Part shown: one piece after another, positions 24,865 through 33,613 of the stretch
Layout of the letters: each line of letters opens with the position of its first letter
How positions within the stretch are numbered: position 1 is the stretch's first letter
Source: Acinetobacter sp. MB5
GTDB taxonomy: Bacteria > Pseudomonadota > Gammaproteobacteria > Pseudomonadales > Moraxellaceae
Length of the DNA stretch: 64,000 nucleotides
Direction of reading: 5' to 3'
Assembly (NCBI RefSeq): GCF_003261585.1
Contig: NZ_POVU01000010.1
Coordinates: 1 to 64,000, forward strand
The notes under the pieces: model-generated
The model's database searches: none
The model's input: the letters and a program-made list of their open reading frames with translations, nothing else
What the model was told of the DNA's origin: nothing
Position numbers and translations under genes: made by a program

Positions 24865-25812
24865 ATGAAAAATGTACTTCCATTTGTTTGTCCTCATTCT
24901 TGGCCACAAGCTCAGTCATGGATCGCTGCACTACAAGCAGCAATGCCTAAAGAACAAGTCGTTTTACTCGATGAACTTGATATCGCTGAACGGGAAGCCT
25001 GTGAAGTTGCAATTGTTGCTAACCCAGATCCAAATGACCTCAAGTTGTTACCCAATCTAAAATGGGTTCATAGCGTTTGGGCTGGTGTAGAACGACTCAT
25101 GGCAGATCTACAAAGCAACCATCAGCTCAAAGTGGTCAGATTGGTTGACCCACAACTCGCAGCGACCATGGCTGAAGCTGTGCTTGCATGGACATTATAT
25201 TTACATCGAGATATGCCACTTTATGCAAAACAACAGCGTGAGAAACATTGGTTAGAACATGAATATATCCCAGCCGAAGAAAAAATGGTTTCAATCCTTG
25301 GTTTAGGAGAACTAGGTCTAGCTGCGGCTTCTAAGTTAAGTGGAGCTGGATTTAAGGTCTGTGGATGGAGTAGAACGGCAAAGTCTATACCTGATATTCA
25401 ATGTTATCATGGTGATAATGGTCTTCTAGACATGCTGGCAAAGACTGATTTTCTCGTTTGTCTATTACCACTGACCCCTCAAACCAAAAACCTCATCAAT
25501 AAAAATGTTTTTTCAGCCTTAAAAAAACATGCCTCGTTTATTAATTTTGGTCGAGGGCCGATTGTTGATGATCATGCGTTGCAACAATCGCTAGAAAGTG
25601 GGTGTTTAGCTCATGCCGTACTGGATGTTTTTAATCAAGAACCACTCACCCAAGATTCGTGGCATTGGACTCATCAAAATATCACCGTACTCCCTCATAT
25701 TTCTGCCCCAACCAATAGAAAGACAGCATCTGCAATTGTTGCTCATAATATTGATGAATATCGTGTGAATGGCACAATTCCTAAATTTGTTGACCGTGTA
25801 ACAGGCTATTAA
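24865..25812 (+). CDS. D-2-hydroxyacid dehydrogenase (glyoxylate/hydroxypyruvate reductase A-like)
   Basis: 315 residues of the NAD(P)-dependent D-isomer 2-hydroxyacid dehydrogenase family, GhrA size. The Rossmann motif is SILGLGELGLAAASKLSGAG; downstream are LLPLTPQTKNLIN, FINFGRGPIVDDHAL with the substrate Arg, VLDVFNQEPL with the Glu, and HISAPT with the catalytic His. It would reduce glyoxylate or hydroxypyruvate in the cytoplasm. No strong ribosome site is seen before the ATG. It starts about 100 bases after the IS6 relic. Confidence 0.87.
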   Translation: MKNVLPFVCPHSWPQAQSWIAALQAAMPKEQVVLLDELDIAEREACEVAIVANPDPNDLKLLPNLKWVHSVWAGVERLMADLQSNHQLKVVRLVDPQLAATMAEAVLAWTLYLHRDMPLYAKQQREKHWLEHEYIPAEEKMVSILGLGELGLAAASKLSGAGFKVCGWSRTAKSIPDIQCYHGDNGLLDMLAKTDFLVCLLPLTPQTKNLINKNVFSALKKHASFINFGRGPIVDDHALQQSLESGCLAHAVLDVFNQEPLTQDSWHWTHQNITVLPHISAPTNRKTASAIVAHNIDEYRVNGTIPKFVDRVTGY

Positions 25813-25825
25813 TTCAGTTAATTGC

Positions 25826-25862
25826 GGGCTAGGTTACATGAAATGAGTACATGCCTTAGCCC
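25826..25862 (+). terminator. Imperfect hairpin after the hydroxyacid dehydrogenase
   Basis: GGGCTAGG near 25826 pairs with CCTTAGCCC ending at 25862, with one bulged base. A small inner stem CATG / CATG lies in the loop. There is no strong T-run. The remaining ~225 bases to 26088 hold no visible gene. Confidence 0.45.
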
Positions 25863-26088
25863 ATGGTCTACATATGCTGTGTCTTTGTTTTATGAATAGT
25901 CAAATGAATACACAGCCTAATACAGTTCATCCTAGAAAGGAAATTCCTCATTCCATCAATCATTTGTTAAAGGAGTAATTGGCAATTCAAGCTTCTCTTT
26001 TAGCAAAAGGAGCACTCTTAACTTTCTATTTTTAATAGATCGATGTCTGATCGGGTCTAAACCAATATTAAAAAAAATCGAAGGTCTC

Positions 26089-26973
26089 TTATTTTATAAT
26101 TTCTGTTTCAAGCCATTTTTCGAACATCTCTAATATCATTTCATTTATACCTGTTTCAGGTGGCTTGATTAAACAGAATCTTTTTTTGAGTACTTTGGAT
26201 TCAGGCCAAGGTGCGACTAACAATCCCTTCTGAACTTCATTTTCAATATACATCGATGGAACAAGTGCAACCCCCAAACCTGCGAGTGCTGCTGAAATGG
26301 CCATTTCATGCAGATCATATCGTACTCCCTGAGCAGGATGTTCAAGCTGTATGTCATTTTCCTGAATGTATTCCTCCCATGCCTCAGGATTTTGGTGCCG
26401 ATGGATGAGAGGTAGTTGATGTAATTGGCTGATGATGTCTTGATCTGTTAAAAGTGCAGGATGACATACAGGAACCAAGCGTTCTTCAAGTAAAAACTGT
26501 GTTCGCATACCCGTCCATGCAGGATGTTCGAAATGAATTGCGGCATCAAAACCACTGCCTGTCAAAATATAAGGGTCGGTGCGAACAGAAATATTGACGA
26601 TAATATCAGGATGTTGTTCTTTAAATTTTCCTAGGCGAGGAATGAGCCAACGATTGGCAAATGTAGGAAGAGAAGATATTTCCAAACTTCGAGTTCCCTC
26701 AGGCAAGCCTTTAATATATTGCGTATCTCGGTCAAGGCGTTCAAGGGTTTCACGAACATGATGAGCATAGCTAGCACCCACAGCATTCAGTTTTACTCGA
26801 CTGCCAACACGATCAAATAATTTACAATTTAAAAGCGATTCAAGACGACCTATTTGTCTACTGATTGCCCCTTCAGTTAATGATAGTTCTTCGGCTGCAC
26901 GGGCAAAATTACCATGTCTGGCGGCTGCTTCAAAAGCTTGTAAAGAACTACTACTGGGTATTTTTCTACGCAT
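26089..26973 (-). CDS. LysR-family regulator (GcvA-like)
   Basis: 294 residues. The helix-turn-helix lies in the first 65 residues (LQAFEAAARHGNFARAAEEL, LTEGAISRQIGRLESLL), followed by the substrate-binding-like domain with SLPTFANRWLIPRLGKF. GAGG lies 9 bases before the ATG. It is divergent from the 27127-28891 operon and is its likely controller; the 150-base gap contains no obvious T-N11-A palindrome that I can defend. Confidence 0.88.
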   Translation of the reverse strand: MRRKIPSSSSLQAFEAAARHGNFARAAEELSLTEGAISRQIGRLESLLNCKLFDRVGSRVKLNAVGASYAHHVRETLERLDRDTQYIKGLPEGTRSLEISSLPTFANRWLIPRLGKFKEQHPDIIVNISVRTDPYILTGSGFDAAIHFEHPAWTGMRTQFLLEERLVPVCHPALLTDQDIISQLHQLPLIHRHQNPEAWEEYIQENDIQLEHPAQGVRYDLHEMAISAALAGLGVALVPSMYIENEVQKGLLVAPWPESKVLKKRFCLIKPPETGINEMILEMFEKWLETEIIK

Positions 26974-27126
26974 AACTGCAACCTCAAGACTTTTAGAATT
27001 TGGCTCAGTGATTAAATGTCACTACATCATGAAATAATATCGATTTATACCCAGATAAATAGCCTTTAGCATGATGAAAAGTCAATAAATTGATGACTTG
27101 TTTTATTTTTATGCCGGGGTGGATCA

Positions 27127-27672
27127 GTGTTATATACCGTAGAATGTAGTTATCGCGATGCTCAAACTGAACAAGAATGGAATGATTTTTACAGCATCGA
27201 GAAATTAGCTGCCCTCATTTCAGTGACAGGGTTTATCACCTCACAGCGATTTAAAGCACTGACACCTGCATGCCCTGTTTATCTCGCGGTTCATACAATT
27301 AAAAATCAAGATGTAATCATCAGTGATGAATACAAACAAAAGGGAGGTGGCAATTTTGCACGTTGGCAGGCGAATATTACCGATTGGCATCGTAATCTCT
27401 ATGAAACTCAGGGAATCGCACCTGCGGTATCAGCAGATCAAGTCTTGTTGCTGAGTGCCCAACCACTTCAATTTGATGGAACAACAGCTCAACCACAGCC
27501 AATACAAATGCAGGCAATCGGTCTAGACCAATCACCGAGTTATCGTGTGGCTTATGTTCTGCCTCGATTGCTCGCTGAACAGCTTGCACAAGTCGCTGAT
27601 GTAGATCTCTATGCACCCATGACCGTCCAACTGCAAAATCCATCCTATTTTCAACTGAGTCATGAGGTTTAA
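27127..27672 (+). CDS. Hypothetical protein, possible dimeric alpha+beta barrel
   Basis: 181 residues with a GTG start preceded by GGGGTGG. I do not recognise a named family. The N-terminal pattern (MLYTVECSYRDAQTEQEW, then ALISVTGFITSQRFKAL) looks like the ferredoxin-like fold of EthD or monooxygenase-type proteins, which is inference only. It is first in a tight three-gene operon, with 3 bases to the tautomerase-like gene and then a metallo-hydrolase, so a small catabolic pathway for a keto or lactone compound is plausible. Confidence 0.6.
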   Translation: MLYTVECSYRDAQTEQEWNDFYSIEKLAALISVTGFITSQRFKALTPACPVYLAVHTIKNQDVIISDEYKQKGGGNFARWQANITDWHRNLYETQGIAPAVSADQVLLLSAQPLQFDGTTAQPQPIQMQAIGLDQSPSYRVAYVLPRLLAEQLAQVADVDLYAPMTVQLQNPSYFQLSHEV

Positions 27673-27675
27673 AGT

Positions 27676-28002
27676 ATGCCAAATCTTAGTTTTTATCTTT
27701 CAGAAGAGCTGTTTGAACACATGACAGATGTCTCATCGTTGACACAAGATTGTCAGTCCTTATGTGTTGAGCATCTAGGCGCTGAGATGGAAAAAGTACA
27801 TATCATTTATATTTCAGTGAAATCTGGTTGCGGACATCCCATATATGTTGAGTTAATTTATCGCTTATTAGCGAGCCGTTCACCAGAAGTGATGACTTCT
27901 TTTATGCACAAACTCGATCAAATTATTCAGAAAACTTTAGGTGCTATACCCCGTATTCGATGCTTTGGTTATCCCCATCAACAGCTTTATGCCTATCACT
28001 AA
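27676..28002 (+). CDS. Tautomerase-superfamily protein
   Basis: 108 residues beginning Met-Pro (MPNLSFYLSEELFEH), so the mature protein would expose Pro1, the catalytic base of 4-oxalocrotonate tautomerase-like enzymes. The length suits a two-repeat or CHMI/cis-CaaD-like member. It probably isomerises a 2-oxo or enol intermediate. It is 3 bases after the previous gene and 22 bases before the metallo-hydrolase, all in one operon. Confidence 0.62.
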   Translation: MPNLSFYLSEELFEHMTDVSSLTQDCQSLCVEHLGAEMEKVHIIYISVKSGCGHPIYVELIYRLLASRSPEVMTSFMHKLDQIIQKTLGAIPRIRCFGYPHQQLYAYH

Positions 28003-28024
28003 ATATGAGACTGAGGAAATATCA

Positions 28025-28891
28025 ATGAATCATCCAGAGTTTAAATCACATCAGATTGGTGACTTTTTAGTGACTGTATTGAATGATGGTGAAATGAATG
28101 TCAGTCTGACACTTTTATCTGGAATTGATGAAAAGTCTGCCGAGAAAATACAAGCTGATGCAGGCGTAATTCATTCTGAACTCATTGATATTAATTGCTA
28201 TCTCATTCAAGGCAAAGGACACACAATTTTAGTCGACTCAGGCACAGGAGGGCTCAATAATGCAGGGGGTCTGTTGTTAAAAAATCTGGGGCAACTTGGT
28301 GTTGCTCCAAGTGATATTGACACCATTCTTATCACCCATGCTCATCCTGATCATATTGGTGGATTGTTAGCTGAGAATGGACACCCCATTTATCCAAATG
28401 CAAAACTGTATTTACATACTTTCGAAGCTGAATATTGGCAGAATGATCAAGCATACGACCAAGCAACTGAACGCGGAAAACGTAATTTTGATCTGGTTCG
28501 TCGAACCTTGAATGCCTATGCAAAATGCATAGATTTTTTTGATGAGAATGAAGTCATTGAAGGAATCCGTCCGATTTTACTTGCAGGACATACACCAGGA
28601 CATACAGGTTTTCAGATTGGATCAGCTAGAAGTAGTATCTTGATCTGGGGGGATATTGTACATTTCCCAAATATTCAACTGACCAATCCATCTGTCTCTA
28701 TTGCTTTTGATTATGATCAAAATCAGGCAAAAATCACACGGGAAAAACTTCTACAGCAAGTGGCTGAAGAAAAGCAATTGATCGCAGGTATGCATATTGG
28801 GAAATCAGGATTTGCTTATATTCACTCTGATGAAAAAACGGGTGGATATAAGATTTCATATCTAGAAGAACTTCATTTAACTTATGGTTAA
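28025..28891 (+). CDS. Metallo-beta-lactamase-fold hydrolase
   Basis: About 288 residues. The zinc motif THAHPDHIGG (HxHxDH) is near the middle, with later ligands in AGHTPGHTGF, LIWGDIVHF and GMHIG. Such enzymes hydrolyse lactones, thioesters or related bonds. GAGGAA lies 7 bases before the ATG at 28025, which I prefer to upstream starts. A second, clearly related enzyme is encoded at 61923-62798 (both share HTILVDSG/RTILIDSG, THAHPDH and GHTPGHTG). It ends the operon of the 27127 and tautomerase genes. Confidence 0.83.
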   Translation: MNHPEFKSHQIGDFLVTVLNDGEMNVSLTLLSGIDEKSAEKIQADAGVIHSELIDINCYLIQGKGHTILVDSGTGGLNNAGGLLLKNLGQLGVAPSDIDTILITHAHPDHIGGLLAENGHPIYPNAKLYLHTFEAEYWQNDQAYDQATERGKRNFDLVRRTLNAYAKCIDFFDENEVIEGIRPILLAGHTPGHTGFQIGSARSSILIWGDIVHFPNIQLTNPSVSIAFDYDQNQAKITREKLLQQVAEEKQLIAGMHIGKSGFAYIHSDEKTGGYKISYLEELHLTYG

Positions 28892-29252
28892 ATAAGGTCT
28901 ATACAGATCAATAACTTAAATTTCAAACAATCTAAAAACTTTAAAAGCGGTGCTTGGAATGAGTCTATTATCTTTTGCCAATAATTTTGATTAAATATTG
29001 ATCAATTTTTTCTGAAAAACCCATGTCTCCATAGCTGAAATTATCCACAATTTCTGCGGATAAACCTCTGGATAAATTTTAAACAAAAATCAGGGCGACT
29101 TACGGATATGGCGTATGAAAAGTCTGACAACATGTCAGGCTTTTCATGGCTTCAATATGGCAATTATCTCAAGATATCTTATTGATTTTTATTGATCACA
29201 ATACTCATCTCTCGGCGTGTTCACCACATCTTTCAATAACATGAGCTTCTAG
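28892..29252. other. Convergent intergenic region with DnaA-box-like sites
   Basis: No gene is seen. TTATCCACA, a perfect DnaA box, lies at 29041-29049, and two weaker look-alikes (CGGATAAAC, TGGATAAAT) follow within 40 bases. There are no iterons here, so a second origin is not claimed. Confidence 0.45.
29115..29147. terminator. Bidirectional hairpin terminator
   Basis: ATGAAAAGTCTGAC (29115-29128) pairs with GTCAGGCTTTTCAT (29134-29147) as a 14-bp stem with one G-T pair. It lies between the convergent metallo-hydrolase and LysR genes. Confidence 0.65.
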
Positions 29253-30152
29253 CTAAGGAAGTGCGCTAAATAAATCAAAAATTACTTTTCTTAACCACTG
29301 GTTACTGCTCTGATGATGACAAGAGGTATGCCAGTATTGTCGTACAGGATAAGTCGGGAAGTCTAAGGGTGCTTGTAATATTTTCAGATTACCCCGCGAG
29401 AGTAAAACCTCACTGAGATAATAAGGAATCGTGGCAATAGCATCAGTCTCCTGTACAACCAGTCCAACACCAAGATAACTCGGCAATGTCATCAAAATAT
29501 TACGCTTTAGACCTCGGCTGATTAATTCATTTTCAATGTGATAATGACCAATGCTGGTATCCACATCGACATGCGACTCATGAATGTAGGTTTCAATATC
29601 TAGATGATCAGATTGAATTCGTGGATGATCCTTGCGGCTAATCACCACATAATATTGGGAAAATAATTGTTGCTGATAAAAACCTTGATCAAATTCTGGT
29701 AAAAAGCCAATGGCTAAATCAATTTCACCATTCGCCATCTGATAGCTGGTTTCACGGCTGATTGGGCGAACTTTTAAGCGAATAGAGGGAGCATATTGTT
29801 TTAAGTATTTGGTGAGCTTTGGCAACAACACTAGATGTGATACATCGGTCATGGCGATACTAAATAATTGATCAGACTGATTCGGCGTAAAATCAACTTT
29901 AAAATTATTCACACTTTCAATCTTGCCAATAATTTCACTGATTGGAGAAAATAATTGCTTAGCCAACTCGGTTGGTACCATTTCATTGCCCACGCGCAAA
30001 AATAGTGGGTCATTAAAATGGGTTCTAATTTTATTGAGATAGTTGCTCACTGCTGGCTGACTCAGCCCCAAATTTTCAGCCGCTGCAGAAACATTCTTAT
30101 ACTTGTAAATATAATAAAAAATCTCAAGAAGTTTGCTGTCGAGCTTAAACAT
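29253..30152 (-). CDS. LysR-family regulator
   Basis: About 299 residues from the ATG at 30150-30152 (MFKLDSKLLEIFYYIYKYKN); an in-frame ATG 60 bases upstream lacks support. The DNA-binding helix pair is VSAAAENLGLSQPAVSNYLN. The effector domain contains TDVSHLVLLPKLTKYL and resembles NodD/NahR-type members. It lies 330 bases before the RidA gene on the same strand and upstream of mesX on the other. It may regulate the methionine genes, but that is only positional. Confidence 0.85.
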   Translation of the reverse strand: MFKLDSKLLEIFYYIYKYKNVSAAAENLGLSQPAVSNYLNKIRTHFNDPLFLRVGNEMVPTELAKQLFSPISEIIGKIESVNNFKVDFTPNQSDQLFSIAMTDVSHLVLLPKLTKYLKQYAPSIRLKVRPISRETSYQMANGEIDLAIGFLPEFDQGFYQQQLFSQYYVVISRKDHPRIQSDHLDIETYIHESHVDVDTSIGHYHIENELISRGLKRNILMTLPSYLGVGLVVQETDAIATIPYYLSEVLLSRGNLKILQAPLDFPTYPVRQYWHTSCHHQSSNQWLRKVIFDLFSALP

Positions 30153-30254
30153 GTCACTTATTCCATAATCACAATATGCTTTTCTTAACTTAAAATTTCG
30201 AAATACATTCATTCAGGAGAATGATTGTATCTAATATTCATATTATTACATGCC

Positions 30255-30446
30255 TTTTTTAGTGCTGTAAGCTATATATATCACAAGCATAGCGGGTAAT
30301 GTCTTATATTCAAGCAAGGTCAAGTTTCTTATTCTAAATTCAATGAGGAACAGGATGTTATGGAACATCAAACAAAAAATAATAAGTTCTCACATCAGGA
30401 TCGTGAGAAATGACAGTAGTTGACCCTAAGACGCAAAAAATGAAAA
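30255..30446 (+). ncRNA. Candidate small RNA / dispersed repeat, copy 1 (degenerate)
   Basis: This ~190-base stretch is about 85 percent like 41833-42020 by eye, in the same orientation. Shared blocks include GTGCTGTAAGC, CACAAGCATAG, GAGGAACAGGATGTT and CCTAAGACGCAAAAAATG. The copy keeps four of the six GGA motifs of the other copy and has no terminator hairpin after the shared part. It is therefore more likely a decayed duplicate than an expressed RNA. Confidence 0.5.
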
Positions 30447-30482
30447 TCCAGTTAAGACGATATCTTTAATCGAGTACACTAT

Positions 30483-30962
30483 TTAAGTACTCGCAACAGC
30501 CACGACAAAACTAATTTCTACCGCAGCATTTTTGGGTAATTGACTTACACCAACGGATGTCCGTGTATGTTTGCCCAAATCTGAACCAAAAACTTCATAC
30601 AGAATCTCAGAAGCACCATCAGCAACCTCACTTTGCTGAGTAAAGTCAGCAGCAGAATGAACAAAAATATTCACCTGCAAAATCTTTTGAATAATTTCCA
30701 AGCAACCATAATGCTGTTTTAATATCGCCAAAGCGCGCATGGTGCTAATACGTGCAGCAAGCTGTGCTTGAATAAGATTCACATCTTGGCCAACTTTTCC
30801 TGCGACCTGAACAACATCACCCACCCTAGGAATTTGCCCACTAATATAAGCCAAACCATGATGTTCGATGAGCGAAGTATATTTCCCACCAATTTTAATT
30901 TCAGAGAAATCGAATCCTAGTTTTTCAGCTGCCTGATTAAAACGGATATCATGATTAATCAT
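30483..30962 (-). CDS. RidA/YjgF-family enamine deaminase-like protein
   Basis: 159 residues, in the YjgF/YER057c/UK114 fold. HHGLAYISGQIPRVGD near the start, then LARISTMRALAIL-type helices, NIFVHSAADFTQQSEVADGA and HTRTSVGVSQLPKNAAVEIS containing the conserved active-site Arg region. Family members deaminate reactive enamines or imines formed by PLP and FAD enzymes. AAAGGAA lies 6 bases before the ATG. The slightly long form resembles the chorismate-mutase-like RidA subgroup. Confidence 0.85.
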   Translation of the reverse strand: MINHDIRFNQAAEKLGFDFSEIKIGGKYTSLIEHHGLAYISGQIPRVGDVVQVAGKVGQDVNLIQAQLAARISTMRALAILKQHYGCLEIIQKILQVNIFVHSAADFTQQSEVADGASEILYEVFGSDLGKHTRTSVGVSQLPKNAAVEISFVVAVAST

Positions 30963-31375
30963 TTAAATTTCCTTTATAAAACATAATTTTATATTATAAA
31001 TTTAGTCTAAATAGATAAATGGTTACTGCTGAAAATCAATCTCGACATTTATTTTGACTATACCCTGAAAATTATTTTTATAGCGAATTTTCCTTTATAG
31101 TGAATTAAAATCCTACCTGAGAAATATTCATTTTTATTTAATACTGATGCTATTGGGTCATCTTTTGATTTGCTGTATTCTTGATCTACATAGGTTGATT
31201 TATCATCAAAACACCACATCATAATATTTCTATAAAATCCCCTCTTATTTTCAATAGTGAATTTTACTCACTTTTTATTGAATTAATATCATTTTTATTC
31301 ATGTCATGAATCGGGTATAAATTACTTCATTGAAGAAATTTAGATTTAATCTCAAAAATTAGGATGACAATCACC
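30963..31375. promoter_or_regulatory. mesX upstream region with palindrome
   Basis: This 410-base, A+T-rich divergent gap contains the perfect 15-base palindrome ATTCATGTCATGAAT at 31299-31313 (one central base), followed at 31318 by a -10-like TATAAAT. It suits a regulator site (MetR or LysR type) over the mesX promoter. I see no SAM riboswitch. Confidence 0.5.
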
Positions 31376-32368
31376 ATGAGTAAAGAGTTTGCATGTTCAA
31401 TCAAACGCATTCGTTTTGATGAAAACTATCAACCAGCAGATAGCACACGCCTAACGACTAACTTTGCTAACTTAGCGCGTGGTGAGAGCCGTGAGCAAAA
31501 TCTACGTAATACACTCCGAATGATTAATAATCGTTTCAATGCTTTAGCTCAGTCAGATAACCCAAATGGTGATCGCTATTCATTGGAAATTGATATCATC
31601 TCTGCGGATTTAGATATTGAAGGCAATGGTCAAACTTTCCCGATTATCGAAATGCTGAAAAGCACCATTACCGATCATCATACCAATCAGCGTATTGAAG
31701 GCATGATCGGTAATAGCTTCTCATCTTATGTGCGTGACTATGATTTCAGCGTGGTACTGAAAGAACATAATAAAGAGAACTCAACCTCTTATGCACCTGA
31801 AGGTTTTGGGGATTTACACGGCAAGCTTTATCAATACCTTGTGAACTCTGATACCTTTAAAGCTGAGTTTAATCAACAACCTGTGATTTGCTTGAGTGTT
31901 TCAACCGCACGTAAATATTACCGTACGACCAATGAGCATCCTATTTTGGGTGTTGAGTATAAGCAAGATCAGTACTCACGTACCGATGAGTATTTCCACA
32001 AAATGGGCTTACAGGTTCGCTTCTTTATGCCAAAAGGCAGTGTTGCACCTTTAGCATTCTATTTTGCCGGTGACTTACTGCGTGATTACACAGATTTTGA
32101 ACTGATCAGCGCGATCAGCACCATGGAAACATTCCAAAAGATTTATCGTCCTGAAATTTACAATGCAAATTCATCAGCGGCGCAAGTTTATCAGGCAAGT
32201 TTAGAGTACCCAGATTACTCATTGACTCGCATTGTCTATGACCGTGTTGAGCGTGGTCAGCTTGCAGTCAAACAAGGTAAATGGACGGAAGAGAACTTTA
32301 TTAAGCCGTATCAAGACATTCTTGAACAATGGGCTGAAAACTACAATGTAGAGCGTAACGCTGCTTAA
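31376..32368 (+). CDS. mesX: MesX (DUF1852), partner of the MesD methionine synthase
   Basis: About 330 residues of DUF1852, starting MSKEFACSIKRIRFDENYQP. AGGATGA upstream is well spaced for the ATG at 31376, less so for an ATG 12 bases earlier. Work on Acinetobacter baylyi showed that the DUF1852 protein MesX is needed for the folate-independent methionine synthase MesD to work, in an oxygen-dependent way; its own chemistry is not settled. It is 37 bases before mesD in one operon, the standard arrangement. Confidence 0.85.
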   Translation: MSKEFACSIKRIRFDENYQPADSTRLTTNFANLARGESREQNLRNTLRMINNRFNALAQSDNPNGDRYSLEIDIISADLDIEGNGQTFPIIEMLKSTITDHHTNQRIEGMIGNSFSSYVRDYDFSVVLKEHNKENSTSYAPEGFGDLHGKLYQYLVNSDTFKAEFNQQPVICLSVSTARKYYRTTNEHPILGVEYKQDQYSRTDEYFHKMGLQVRFFMPKGSVAPLAFYFAGDLLRDYTDFELISAISTMETFQKIYRPEIYNANSSAAQVYQASLEYPDYSLTRIVYDRVERGQLAVKQGKWTEENFIKPYQDILEQWAENYNVERNAA

Positions 32369-32405
32369 TTAACCCAAAACAGAATTTAGAGATAGAAGAT
32401 TTAAA

Positions 32406-33452
32406 ATGGCAATTTTATTACCAACATCAACGGCTGGCAGCTTACCGAAACCATCTTGGCTTGCAGAACCTGAGAAACTGTGGTCTGCATGGAAACTTGA
32501 AGGTGAAGAACTGCTTCAAGCCAAGCGCGATGCTTTAAGCTTATCGTTACATGAACAGTTGCAAGCAGGTATTGATATTGTTTCTGATGGTGAGCAAACA
32601 CGTCAGCACTTTGTGACCACGTTTATTGAACATCTTGAGGGTGTCGATTTCGAAAAACGTGAAACAATGCGAATTCGTAATCGTTACGATGCCAGTGTGC
32701 CATCTGTTGTGGGTGAAGTATCTCGTAAGCAACCTGTATTTGTTGATGATGCCAAGTTTTTACGTAGTCAGACCACACAACCAATTAAATGGGCACTACC
32801 TGGTCCAATGACCATGATTGATACATTATTTGATGGTCATTATAAAAGCCGTGAAAAATTGGCTTGGGAATTTGCCAAAATCCTCAACCAAGAAGCTTTA
32901 GAGTTAGAAGCTGCAGGCGTTGACATTATCCAGTTTGATGAACCCGCATTTAATGTATTCTTTGATGAAGTGAATGACTGGGGTATTGCAACTTTAGAAC
33001 GTGCACTTGAAGGGTTGAAATGTGAAACTGCGGTACACATTTGCTACGGTTATGGTATTAAAGCCAATACAGATTGGAAACAAACTTTAGGCAATGAATG
33101 GCGTCAATACGAAGAATCATTTCCTAAACTGCAAAAATCTAAGCTTGATATTATTTCACTCGAATGCCAAAACTCACGTGTGCCGATGGATCTGATTGAA
33201 TTGATTCGTGGTAAAAAAGTCATGGTCGGTGCGATTGATGTTGCAACCAACACCATTGAAACTCCTGAAGAAGTTGCAAATACATTGCGTAATGCACTTC
33301 AGTTTGTCGATGCAGATAAGCTTTATCCTTCAACTAACTGCGGTATGGCGCCTTTGGCACGCGAAGTAGCGCGCGGCAAACTGAATGCATTAAGTGCAGG
33401 TGCTGAAATTATTCGTAAAGAACTTGCGACGTCATACGCATCTATCGCGTAA
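32406..33452 (+). CDS. mesD: MesD-type core methionine synthase (MetE C-domain-like)
   Basis: 348 residues, about half of MetE, equal to its catalytic C-terminal barrel. It has DGEQTRQHFVTTF near the start, FDEPAFNVFF, and metal-ligand regions HICYGYGIKAN, SLECQNSRVP and STNCGMAPLAREVARGK (His, Cys, Glu, Cys for zinc). It would methylate homocysteine to methionine without methyl-folate polyglutamate; the natural methyl donor of MesD is unknown. It follows mesX and precedes a flavin reductase, fitting the oxygen dependence reported for the system. Confidence 0.87.
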   Translation: MAILLPTSTAGSLPKPSWLAEPEKLWSAWKLEGEELLQAKRDALSLSLHEQLQAGIDIVSDGEQTRQHFVTTFIEHLEGVDFEKRETMRIRNRYDASVPSVVGEVSRKQPVFVDDAKFLRSQTTQPIKWALPGPMTMIDTLFDGHYKSREKLAWEFAKILNQEALELEAAGVDIIQFDEPAFNVFFDEVNDWGIATLERALEGLKCETAVHICYGYGIKANTDWKQTLGNEWRQYEESFPKLQKSKLDIISLECQNSRVPMDLIELIRGKKVMVGAIDVATNTIETPEEVANTLRNALQFVDADKLYPSTNCGMAPLAREVARGKLNALSAGAEIIRKELATSYASIA

Positions 33453-33454
33453 GG

Positions 33455-33496
33455 TGAAAGAGCTACTCATGAAATAAATTGGGTAGCTCACTTTCA
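33455..33496 (+). terminator. Hairpin after mesD
   Basis: TGAAAGAGCTAC (33455-33466) pairs with GTAGCTCACTTTCA (33483-33496) with a small bulge. It lies between mesD and the flavin reductase and may terminate or attenuate transcription; there is no T-run. Confidence 0.5.
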
Positions 33497-33544
33497 AGTT
33501 CAACATGTACCTGTTTTATTAAGTACACATTTTAAGTCCATGGT

Positions 33545-33569
33545 TATATGATGCGAATCGCATGATATA
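33545..33569. promoter_or_regulatory. 25-bp palindrome before the flavin reductase
   Basis: TATATGATGCGA and TCGCATGATATA flank a single central base, with 11 of 12 positions symmetric. It lies 45 bases upstream of the flavin reductase ATG, and a dimeric regulator site is likely. Confidence 0.55.
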
Positions 33570-33613
33570 GCCAAATCTAAACAAAATGTACGGTTCAATT
33601 TAGGAACAAAAAG

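Noticed and set aside
29041-29090. A second functional origin
   Set aside because: There are no iterons and no rep gene; a DnaA box alone is weak evidence.
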